A stretch of DNA of 17,439 nucleotides from Pseudomonadota bacterium (lineage in GTDB: Bacteria > Pseudomonadota > Gammaproteobacteria > Xanthomonadales > Xanthomonadaceae): assembly GCA_023394655.1 (NCBI GenBank), contig JAEXAG010000044.1, positions 1-17,439 on the forward strand, read 5' to 3'. This document shows, in pieces, positions 1 through 6,259 of this stretch. The notes beneath the pieces were generated by a model. The model was not told the origin of the DNA. It did no database searches and saw only the letters and a list, made by a program, of their open reading frames with translations. Every line of letters starts with the position of its first letter. Position 1 is the first letter of the stretch. The position numbers were made by a program, and so were the translations under genes.

Positions 1-24
1 TTCGCGGGTCTTGACGCTGCTCAT
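1..24 (-). CDS. pilJ: Start of pilJ, twitching-motility methyl-accepting chemotaxis protein (partial)
   Basis: Only the first eight codons are present (MSSVKTRE, ATG at 22-24 on the minus strand); the rest lies beyond the left edge. A good ribosome binding site (GAGGTAGAG) sits just upstream of the ATG, and the start is 63 bases downstream of the pilI stop on the same strand. The identity is inferred from position: in Pseudomonas and Xanthomonas the gene after pilG-pilH-pilI is pilJ, the membrane chemoreceptor that feeds the ChpA kinase. The eight residues alone do not identify the protein. The gap to pilI holds a loose direct repeat (CAACAACGCAT and CAACAAGCAT) and nothing else I can support. 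Confidence 0.55.
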
Positions 25-87
25 TGGATCTCTACCTCGATGCTTGTTGCCGTTTCGCCGGTCGGCGGTATGCGTTGTTGGATCGGA

Positions 88-633
88 TCAGGCCGCGGCC
101 TGGCGGAATTCGGGGGTCCTGGCCAGCTTGCCCAGACTGAACACCCCCCACGATTGTTCGTTCTGGCGATACGCGCGCTCGATGAAGTGGCCGTAGCGGC
201 CCTCCGCCAGATCGCCGCTTTCGGTGCGCTGCTCGTCGTCGAACACGCGCTGGCCGAAAAGCTCGTCGATCAGGATGCCTACGTCGCCCCCGGGCTGGCG
301 CATCACCAGCATGCGCTGGCCGTCCTGGCTGACGCTGCGATGACCTTCGAGGAACAGCCTCAGGTCCAGCACCGGCAACAGGTTGCCACGGATGTTGGCC
401 AAGCCCAGCAACCATGGCTGGGTGCCCGGCAGGGGCGTTACCGCAGGGACGCCGAGGATCTCGACCACGTCATCGAAGGTGGACACCAGATGCCGGTGGC
501 CAAGCCGCCATGCCAGCCCGCGCCAGCCGCCGCCGCCCACCTGCAGGGGGCTGCCCGGCGCATGTTCGAGGCTGCGTCGCTCGTAATCGCGAAGTCGCGC
601 GAATGCGGCACCTCCCCTGGTCTCCCCTTGCAT
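88..633 (-). CDS. pilI: PilI, CheW-like adaptor of the Pil-Chp twitching chemosensory system
   Basis: The product has 181 residues and is a single CheW-like domain (about 30-175). In known Pil-Chp systems PilI is the cytoplasmic adaptor that couples the PilJ receptor to the ChpA histidine kinase. Visible hallmarks are the CheW core with NIRG at 80-83, PVLDLR at 87-92, and the late strand IDELFGQRVF at 122-131. The N-terminal 29 residues are basic and look disordered. The start is firm: the ATG lies four bases after the pilH stop, with GAGGGG overlapping that region as ribosome binding site, so translation is probably coupled to pilH. PilI is favoured over a generic CheW because of the pilG-pilH context immediately upstream and a receptor-like start downstream. 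Confidence 0.9.
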   Translation of the reverse strand: MQGETRGGAAFARLRDYERRSLEHAPGSPLQVGGGGWRGLAWRLGHRHLVSTFDDVVEILGVPAVTPLPGTQPWLLGLANIRGNLLPVLDLRLFLEGHRSVSQDGQRMLVMRQPGGDVGILIDELFGQRVFDDEQRTESGDLAEGRYGHFIERAYRQNEQSWGVFSLGKLARTPEFRQAAA

Positions 634-637
634 CCCC

Positions 638-1003
638 TCAGCCCCCGAGCAGTGCGTCGATCCGCGAAAGCAGATCGGATTCCCTGGGCGGCTTCACCAG
701 ATAGCCCCGCGCGCCCTGGCGCATGCCCCAAGCCACGTCGGTCTCCATGCTCTTGGTGCTGACGATGAGGATCGGGATGTGCCTGGTCGCCGCGTCGCGC
801 GTGAGCGCACGGGTGGCCTGGAAGCCGTTCATGCCCGGCAGGACCACATCCATCAGGACCAGGTCGGGCAGTTCCTTGCGACACAGCTCGATGCCTGCCT
901 CGGCGCTATCGGAAGCCAGCACCTGATGGCCGTTCTTCTCCAGCAGCTGGGTCATGACGGCGGCCTCGGTCGGCGAGTCCTCGATGATCAGGATGCGTGC
1001 CAT
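638..1003 (-). CDS. pilH: PilH, stand-alone response regulator for twitching motility
   Basis: The product has 121 residues, a single CheY-like receiver domain with no output domain. The acidic pocket is E8-D9, the phospho-acceptor is D52 in LVLMDVVLPGMNG, the switch Ser/Thr lies at 82-83 (VSTK), and the conserved lysine is K104 followed by two prolines. The N-terminus (MARILIIEDSPTE) is typical of PilH. In Pseudomonas PilH and PilG are opposing phosphorylation targets of ChpA that set pilus retraction and extension and cAMP levels. The gene starts 12 bases after the pilG stop, and the GAGGGGGC ribosome binding site overlaps that stop, so the two are probably translationally coupled. All catalytic residues are present. 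Confidence 0.92.
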   Translation of the reverse strand: MARILIIEDSPTEAAVMTQLLEKNGHQVLASDSAEAGIELCRKELPDLVLMDVVLPGMNGFQATRALTRDAATRHIPILIVSTKSMETDVAWGMRQGARGYLVKPPRESDLLSRIDALLGG

Positions 1004-1015
1004 TGCCCTGCCCCC

Positions 1016-1411
1016 TCAGGCGTTGACATAGGTGCGGATTGCGTCGAGCAATTCCTCACGGGTAAAAGGTTTGGTCAGGTACTGGTCGGAGCCGACGATG
1101 CGGCCCTTCGCCTTGTCGAACAGGCCGTCCTTGGAGGAGAGCATGATCACCGGCGTGGTCTTGAAGACCTGGTTGTTCTTGATCAGGGCGCAGGTCTGGT
1201 AGCCATCCAGCCTCGGCATCATGATGTCCACGAAGATGATGTTCGGATGCTCGTCGGCGATCTTGGCCAGGGCCTCGAAGCCGTCGTTGGCCGTCACCAC
1301 CTCGTAGCCTTCCCGCTTGAGAAGAGTCTCGGCCGTGCGACGGATGGTCTTCGAATCATCGATCACCATCACTTTGAGGCCGCTGCGGCCCTCGGCATTG
1401 CCTGTTTGCAT
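1016..1411 (-). CDS. pilG: PilG, response regulator controlling type IV pilus twitching
   Basis: The product is 131 residues when begun at the ATG at 1409-1411. It is a CheY-like receiver with acidic pair D18-D19, phospho-acceptor D62 (FVDIMMPRLDG), and conserved K114 (YLTKPF). The stretch GLKVMVIDDSKTIRRTAETL is nearly identical to P. aeruginosa PilG as I recall it. An in-frame ATG at 1477 would add 22 residues, but it lies at the -10 element of a promoter with a perfect TTGACA, so it is probably not in the transcript, and family members start near the chosen site. GGGGAA at about nine to thirteen bases upstream is a passable ribosome binding site. It is the first gene of the minus-strand pilGHIJ unit. 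Confidence 0.93.
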   Translation of the reverse strand: MQTGNAEGRSGLKVMVIDDSKTIRRTAETLLKREGYEVVTANDGFEALAKIADEHPNIIFVDIMMPRLDGYQTCALIKNNQVFKTTPVIMLSSKDGLFDKAKGRIVGSDQYLTKPFTREELLDAIRTYVNA

Positions 1412-1467
1412 CAACTCGTTTCCCCGGACACTGGCTTTGTTCAGCACTGCACCACGACGTGGGGAGC

Positions 1468-1496
1468 AATCTTTCATTCCTGCCGCGGCATGTCAA
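1468..1496 (-). promoter_or_regulatory. Putative pilG operon promoter with internal dyads
   Basis: On the minus strand a perfect -35 box TTGACA (1491-1496) is followed after 17 bases by AAGATT (1468-1473), a weak -10. Transcription would start near 1461, leaving a leader of about 50 bases. The spacer contains the perfect palindrome TGCCGCGGCA (1481-1490), and a second dyad CCACGaCGTGG (1452-1462) covers the expected start point. The promoter call rests mainly on the -35 match and the position upstream of pilG; the dyads may be chance in GC-rich DNA. Confidence 0.5.
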
Positions 1497-1546
1497 GCCG
1501 AACCCGGGATTCCGTGAGCGCCATCTGGTTCCGCCACGAGCGCCGC

Positions 1547-1555
1547 TGCTACCAT
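1547..1555 (+). promoter_or_regulatory. Putative extended -10 element for gshB-tonB
   Basis: TGCTACCAT reads as an extended -10 (TG, one base, TACCAT), about 36 bases before the gshB start codon. No convincing -35 is visible at 16-18 bases upstream, which fits an extended -10 promoter but weakens the call. The element is divergent from the pilG promoter, whose -35 is about 50 bases away, so both units share one 180-base control region. Confidence 0.35.
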
Positions 1556-1591
1556 CGCCGCATACGGAAAGACAAGGGCGGCGGGCGACCG

Positions 1592-2554
1592 ATGCAATTC
1601 GACATCGTGGTGGTGATGGACCCGATCCAGAGGATCAACCCGGCCAAGGACACCACCTTCGCCATGCTGCTGGAAGGCAGCCGCCGCGGCCACAGGCTGC
1701 ATTACGTCCGTCCGGGTGGTCTTTCCCTGCGCGATGGCCGGGCCTTGGCGATGGTCGCGCCGCTCCGGGTCCGCGACGCCGCCGACGACTGGTTCAGCCT
1801 CGGCGAGTTCTCGGAAATGACGCTCGGGCCGGGCCAGGCGGTGCTGATGCGCACCGATCCCCCGGTCGATGCCGACTATCTGCACGATAGCCAGCTGCTG
1901 GATTTCGCCCGCCGGCAGGGCGCGCTGGTGGTCAACGATCCGCGCGGATTGCGCGATTTCAACGAGAAGCTCGCCGCGCTGCTGTTCCCGGATTGCTGCC
2001 CGCCGACGCTGGTGAGCCGCGATGCCGGCGCGCTCAAGGCCTTCGTGCAGGCCCATGGCGAAGCCGTCCTGAAGCCGCTCGACGGCATGGGCGGTCGCTC
2101 GATCTTCCGCGCCCGCGCCGGCGAGGCCAATCTCAACGTGATCCTGGAGACGCTGACCCAGGGCGGACGCCACCTGGCGATGGCGCAGCGCTATCTGCCG
2201 GAGATCGTCGATGGCGACAAGCGCGTACTGCTCGTCGATGGCGAGCCGGTGGGGTTCGCGCTTGCCCGGATTCCGCAGGGCGACGAATTCCGCGGCAATC
2301 TCGCCGCTGGTGGCCGCGGGGAAGGACGGCCGCTTTCGGTGCGCGACCGCGAGATCGCCGCGCGGGTCGGTCCCGAAATGAAGCGCCGCGGCATGCTATT
2401 CGTCGGGCTGGACGTGATCGGCGACTGGATGACCGAGCTCAACGTGACCAGCCCGACCGGCGTGCGCGAACTCGATCGGCAGTTCGGGCTGAACATCGCA
2501 GGGCGGCTGTTCGACGCGATCGAAGCCCGGCTGGCCGCCGCACCCGCGGCATGA
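1592..2554 (+). CDS. gshB: Glutathione synthetase (ATP-grasp)
   Basis: The 320-residue product matches the usual length (E. coli GshB, 316). It makes glutathione from gamma-glutamylcysteine and glycine using ATP, in the cytosol. Visible family motifs are MDPIQRINPAKDTTFAMLLE (9-28), NEK (124-126), the ATP-grasp segment KPLDGMGG (161-168), the glycine-rich loop GNLAAGGRGE (235-244), and the metal-binding E282 and N284 in TELNVTSPTG. The ATG at 1592 was chosen because the protein begins exactly at the family N-terminus; the open frame extends far upstream but that part is a shadow of the pil genes. The ribosome binding site is weak. Its stop overlaps the start of the next gene (ATGA), so both are co-transcribed. 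gshB also neighbours pilG in Pseudomonas. Confidence 0.97.
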   Translation: MQFDIVVVMDPIQRINPAKDTTFAMLLEGSRRGHRLHYVRPGGLSLRDGRALAMVAPLRVRDAADDWFSLGEFSEMTLGPGQAVLMRTDPPVDADYLHDSQLLDFARRQGALVVNDPRGLRDFNEKLAALLFPDCCPPTLVSRDAGALKAFVQAHGEAVLKPLDGMGGRSIFRARAGEANLNVILETLTQGGRHLAMAQRYLPEIVDGDKRVLLVDGEPVGFALARIPQGDEFRGNLAAGGRGEGRPLSVRDREIAARVGPEMKRRGMLFVGLDVIGDWMTELNVTSPTGVRELDRQFGLNIAGRLFDAIEARLAAAPAA

Positions 2555-3438
2555 CCAATACCATGTCGCCGCCGTTGCCGGCGCCGGCCCGGCTCGATGA
2601 CCGCGACCGACTGGGCGCGACCCTCGTCCTGTCCGCCGCGCTGCACGCGCTGGTGATCCTCGGCGTCGGCTTCGCCGCGAGCGGGGCGGCGCCGGTCACC
2701 CCCATGCTCGACGTGATCCTGAGCGGCACGCGCACGCCGCTGACGCCGAAGGAGGCCGAGTTCCTCGCCCAAGCCAGCAACCAGGGCGGCGGCGAGCACG
2801 ACAAGTCATCGCGCCCGACCGATCCGCAGAGCGGGCCGGTGCCCTTGCCCGAGGCCGGGCTGGCGCCCGCACCGCTGCGCGCGCAAAGTCCGGAAGCGAG
2901 CCCGCCGCCGGAAGCCCGCGTCATCACCACGACCGCCGAAGCCGCGCGACTGCCGCAGCCGCAGGATCGGCCGCAAACCCCTGCATCGCCGCTGCCGGAA
3001 GGCCGGCAGAAGATCGAGCACGACATCGAGATGGCCCGGCTGGCGGCGGAAATCCATCTCAACTCCGAGCGCTATGCCAAGCGACCGAAGCGCAAGTTCG
3101 TTTCCGCCAGCACCCAGGAATACGCCTACGCGGAATACCTGCGGCGCTGGGTGGATCGGGTGGAACGCATCGGCAACCTCAACTATCCGGAGGCCGCGCG
3201 CAGCCGCAATCTCTCCGGACAGGTCGTGGTGAGCATCGGCATTCGCCGCGACGGCCGGGTGGAGGTCGTGGAGGTCGTGCGATCCAGCGGCCAGCCGATC
3301 CTCGATCAGGCCGCGCTGCGCATCGCCCGGCTGGCCGAACCCTATCCGCCGCTGCCGCGCACTGGGGACAACGTGGACGTGCTCAACGTGGTCCGCACCT
3401 GGAACTTCCTGCCCGGCGGCGTGTTCGAGGACGAATGA
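2551..3438 (+). CDS. tonB: TonB-family energy transducer, TonB3-like, linked to pil genes
   Basis: The product has 295 residues. A short cytoplasmic tail (1-20) is followed by one membrane segment (about 21-43) carrying the TonB SxxxH motif (S28, H32), through which TonB contacts ExbB-ExbD. A Pro/Ala-rich periplasmic spacer follows (about 90-150), then a helical stretch (152-175) and the C-terminal TonB domain (about 205-292) with NLNYPEAAR, GQVVVSIGIRRDGRV and SSGQPILDQAA. TonB transmits proton-motive energy to outer-membrane transporters. The segment before the domain (KFVSASTQEYAYAEYLRRW, 182-200) resembles TonB proteins encoded beside gshB, and P. aeruginosa TonB3 there is linked to twitching. 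No exbB or exbD is nearby. The ATG overlaps the gshB stop by four bases, implying coupling; an ATG four codons later is the alternative start. Confidence 0.9.
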   Translation: MTNTMSPPLPAPARLDDRDRLGATLVLSAALHALVILGVGFAASGAAPVTPMLDVILSGTRTPLTPKEAEFLAQASNQGGGEHDKSSRPTDPQSGPVPLPEAGLAPAPLRAQSPEASPPPEARVITTTAEAARLPQPQDRPQTPASPLPEGRQKIEHDIEMARLAAEIHLNSERYAKRPKRKFVSASTQEYAYAEYLRRWVDRVERIGNLNYPEAARSRNLSGQVVVSIGIRRDGRVEVVEVVRSSGQPILDQAALRIARLAEPYPPLPRTGDNVDVLNVVRTWNFLPGGVFEDE

Positions 3439-3442
3439 GCCT

Positions 3443-3472
3443 CGCGTCCCGGGCGCTCAGGCGCGGGACGCG
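3443..3472. terminator. Inverted repeat between convergent tonB and tsaB, possible terminator
   Basis: CGCGTCCCG (3443-3451) and CGGGACGCG (3464-3472) form a perfect 9-base inverted repeat with a 12-base loop. It starts just after the tonB stop and covers the last codons and stop of tsaB, so it could act in both directions. There is no T-run on either side, so this is not a classical intrinsic terminator; Rho or hairpin-only termination would have to apply. Confidence 0.4.
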
Positions 3473-4158
3473 CGCAGGGCCGCCTGCTCCGCCAGCGTGA
3501 GCGCGACCTGGTTGCGCAGGTAGGCCGGCTCGACCTGCTCCGGCCGCACGGCTTCGCCCCGCGCGTGGGCACGCACCGCCAGCCTCGCGACATCGGCGGC
3601 ATGCGGCAGGGCATCCGCCACGACCGTGGCGAGCCGGCCCGCCAGCACTTCACGGAGCGCACCGTGCGGCGCATCGAAGCCGGTACCGACCGCGTGCCAG
3701 CCCTCGCCATCGAGTTCGACCGCGGGCGGCGGATCGACCCGCTCGTCGCCGAGCGGCCTGGGCTCGCCATCCTCGATGCGATAAACGCACCAGTAGACCT
3801 CGCCCATGCGTGCGTCGATGGCCGCGATCACCCGCTCGCCTTCGCCCGCCCCGGCGCGCAGGGCCAGCACCGCCAGCGTCGAAACCGGAACGACGGGCAG
3901 ATCCAGCGCCAGCGCCATGCCCTGGGCCAGCGAGATCCCCAGCCGGACGCCGGTGAAGGCGCCCGGCCCGCGTCCGACCGCGATGGCCTGCAGTGCATGG
4001 CGGTCGATGCCGGCTTCGGCCAGCACGGCTTCGGTCCACGGCAGCACCAGTTCGGCATGGCGGCGCGGTGCGATCTCGAAGCGTTCGACCACCATCTCGC
4101 CGTGGACGACGGCGACGGAGCAGGCCTCGGTCGAGGTTTCGATGGCAAGCAGGTTCAT
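3457..4158 (-). CDS. tsaB: TsaB, subunit of the tRNA t6A37 threonylcarbamoyl transferase complex
   Basis: The product is 233 residues, close to the usual TsaB length. TsaB is an ASKHA-fold scaffold that binds TsaD and TsaE to place N6-threonylcarbamoyladenosine at position 37 of ANN-decoding tRNAs; the family is usually essential. Seen here are the N-terminal strand-loop ETSTEACSVAV (7-17), the signature GRGPGAFTGVRLG (62-74), AAIDARMGEVY (112-122) and the C-terminal PAYLR (211-215). TsaB lacks the metal-binding histidines of TsaD, and length and motifs exclude TsaD. The ATG lies 33 bases after the helicase stop on the same strand, so it is probably the last gene of the mrcB-helicase-tsaB operon. 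I see no strong ribosome binding site. Pairing of tsaB with a yoaA-type helicase also occurs in enterobacteria. Confidence 0.95.
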   Translation of the reverse strand: MNLLAIETSTEACSVAVVHGEMVVERFEIAPRRHAELVLPWTEAVLAEAGIDRHALQAIAVGRGPGAFTGVRLGISLAQGMALALDLPVVPVSTLAVLALRAGAGEGERVIAAIDARMGEVYWCVYRIEDGEPRPLGDERVDPPPAVELDGEGWHAVGTGFDAPHGALREVLAGRLATVVADALPHAADVARLAVRAHARGEAVRPEQVEPAYLRNQVALTLAEQAALRASRA

Positions 4159-4191
4159 GGCGGCGAGTACGTGCGTTGACGGGCGGCCAGC

Positions 4192-6222
4192 TTAACGGAG
4201 CATCGTGCCGCCATCGCCTTCCCCCGGCGACGCGACCACCCGATCGGCAGCGGCGAAGAAGGCCTCCACATCGGCGATCTCGCGGGTTCGCGGCATCGGC
4301 GGCAGCGATTCCAGGAACACGCGGCCATAGCTCTTGCCGTGCAGGCGCGGATCGCAGAGCACCAGCACGCCCCGGTCGTCGATGGTGCGGATCAGCCGCC
4401 CGGCGCCCTGCTTGAGCGCGATCACCGCCTGCGGCAATTGCTCGTCGCGGAACGGGTTGCCGCCGGCGCGGCGCACGGCCTCCAGGCGCGCCTGGAAGAC
4501 CGGATCATCCGGCGCGGCGAATGGCAGCTTGTCGATCACCACCACCGACAGCGCATCGCCGGCCACGTCCACGCCTTCGCGGAACGCGGCGGTGCCGAGC
4601 AGCACGCCGTTGCCGGACTCACGGAACCGGCGCAGCAGTTCGGCACGCGCGGCTTCGCCCTGCACGAACAGCGGCCACGGCACGTCGTCACGCTCGCGCA
4701 GGCGCTGGGCGGCTTCGCGCAGCGCACGGTGCGAGGCGAAGAGCAGGAAGGCGCGGCCACCCGAGGCGCGCAGCACCGGCAGCACCGCGTCCACCAGCGC
4801 CGAGCCGAAATCCATCGCCGAGGGCTCCGGCATGCGCCTGGGCAGGTAGCACAAGGCCTGCCGCGACCATTCGAAAGGGCCGGCTTCCAGCCGGGTTTCC
4901 GGCTCCCACAATCCCAGCCGCTTCGAGACATGCACGAAGCCGCCACTCACCGCGAGCGTGGCCGAGGTGAACACCCAGGCCGCGCGCGACTGCTCCCGAT
5001 GCCGGCGCAGCGGCCCGGAGACGTCCAGCGGCGTGCGCTGCAGGCGGAAACCCTTGGGCGTCAGCTCGAACCAGTACACGTTGTCCGCGCCCGGGTCCGG
5101 GCTGCGCTCGTCAGGCGCTTGGGTGTCCTCGTCGGGAACGAGGTTCCAGGCCTCCATCCAGCGCGAAAGCCGCGCTTCCGCCTCCACCGCGCGTGCATGG
5201 CAGGCGTCCAGGCCGGGGCCGGTCTCGCGCCACGGCCCGAGCGCTTCGATCAGCCCCTGCAGCGCGGCGGACAGCGCGTCGAACGCGATTTCCACCGGCG
5301 CATGCGAGAGCGCCAGACTGCGGGTGCCGCGGATCGGCAGGTTGTCCATCGATGCGCGCAGCTGGCGGGTGGCATGCTCGAGCTGCTCGGCCGGGGCCTG
5401 CAAGGCGGCAAGCGCGGCGGGCGCATCTCGGGACTCCTTCGCCACGTCGCGCGCCAGCTCCACCAGCAACCGGGCGCCCAGGCCTTCGCCGAAGAATTGC
5501 GCGGCCAGTTCGGGCAGCTGGTGGGCCTCGTCCACCACGAAGGTCTGCGCGCCGGGCAGGATCTCGCCGAAGCCTTCCTGCTTGAGCGCGAGGTCCGCCA
5601 GCAGCAGGTGGTGGTTGACCACGACCACGTCGGCGGCCTGCGCACGCTGGCGCGCCTGCACCACGAAACAATCGCCCCAGAACGGGCACTCGCTGCCCAG
5701 GCAGTTCTCGTTGGTGGAGGTGACGACGGGGAACAGCGGAGAATCCTCCGACATGTCGTCCAGTTCGGCGAGATCGCCGAAGCGCGTGCGCCCGCTCCAG
5801 GCGACGATGCGCTGGAATTGCGCGGCCTGTTCGCGGCTGGCGAAGCGCGGCTCGCCCCGGGCCTGTTCCATGCGATAGCGGCACAGGTAGTTGGCGCGGC
5901 CCTTCAGGAGCGCGGATTTGTGCCCGATGCCCAGCGCCTCGCGCACCCGTGGCAGGTCGCGGTGGTAAAGCTGGTCCTGCAGCGCGCGGGTGCCAGTGCT
6001 GATGATGGTCTTGCGTCCGGAGAGCAGCGCCGGGACAAGGTAGGCATAGGTCTTGCCGGTGCCGGTGCCGGCCTCGGCCAGCAGGCAGCCACTGCCGAGG
6101 ATGGTTCCGGCGATGGCATCGGCCAGTCGCTGCTGCGCCTCGCGCGGCACGAAACCTTCGATGCCGGCAGCGAGGCCGCCACCTTCGGCAAGGGCCTCGC
6201 GGGTCCGTTCGGGAAGACTCAT
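4192..6222 (-). CDS. yoaA: YoaA/DinG-family ATP-dependent DNA helicase with iron-sulfur cluster
   Basis: The product is 676 residues, an XPD-like superfamily 2 helicase. Walker A is AEAGTGTGKT (49-58), the Walker B/DEAH box is at 231-234, VNHH is at 202-205, and motif VI QGAGRLIR is at 605-612. Four cysteines between motifs I and II (C114, C174, C179, C185) match the 4Fe-4S ligands of DinG, YoaA and XPD. Such enzymes unwind DNA 5' to 3'; E. coli YoaA works with the HolC (chi) subunit at stalled forks. YoaA is preferred over DinG because of the tsaB neighbour and the fold order, but the two are hard to tell apart by eye. The ATG at 6222 lies 37 bases after the mrcB stop with GGGGTGG as ribosome binding site. 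An earlier in-frame start would overlap mrcB and add an Arg-rich, shadow-like extension. Confidence 0.93.
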   Translation of the reverse strand: MSLPERTREALAEGGGLAAGIEGFVPREAQQRLADAIAGTILGSGCLLAEAGTGTGKTYAYLVPALLSGRKTIISTGTRALQDQLYHRDLPRVREALGIGHKSALLKGRANYLCRYRMEQARGEPRFASREQAAQFQRIVAWSGRTRFGDLAELDDMSEDSPLFPVVTSTNENCLGSECPFWGDCFVVQARQRAQAADVVVVNHHLLLADLALKQEGFGEILPGAQTFVVDEAHQLPELAAQFFGEGLGARLLVELARDVAKESRDAPAALAALQAPAEQLEHATRQLRASMDNLPIRGTRSLALSHAPVEIAFDALSAALQGLIEALGPWRETGPGLDACHARAVEAEARLSRWMEAWNLVPDEDTQAPDERSPDPGADNVYWFELTPKGFRLQRTPLDVSGPLRRHREQSRAAWVFTSATLAVSGGFVHVSKRLGLWEPETRLEAGPFEWSRQALCYLPRRMPEPSAMDFGSALVDAVLPVLRASGGRAFLLFASHRALREAAQRLRERDDVPWPLFVQGEAARAELLRRFRESGNGVLLGTAAFREGVDVAGDALSVVVIDKLPFAAPDDPVFQARLEAVRRAGGNPFRDEQLPQAVIALKQGAGRLIRTIDDRGVLVLCDPRLHGKSYGRVFLESLPPMPRTREIADVEAFFAAADRVVASPGEGDGGTMLR

Positions 6223-6259
6223 CGGCAACCACCCCGAGGCCGGCGCCGGGACCTCCGGC

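Noticed and set aside
779..1591. Upstream in-frame extension of gshB through the pil genes
   Set aside because: It is antisense to pilG and pilH, and the GshB family N-terminus begins exactly at the ATG at 1592.
3443..3472. A classical Rho-independent terminator after tonB
   Set aside because: The stem is good but no T-run follows on either strand, so it is listed only as a possible terminator.
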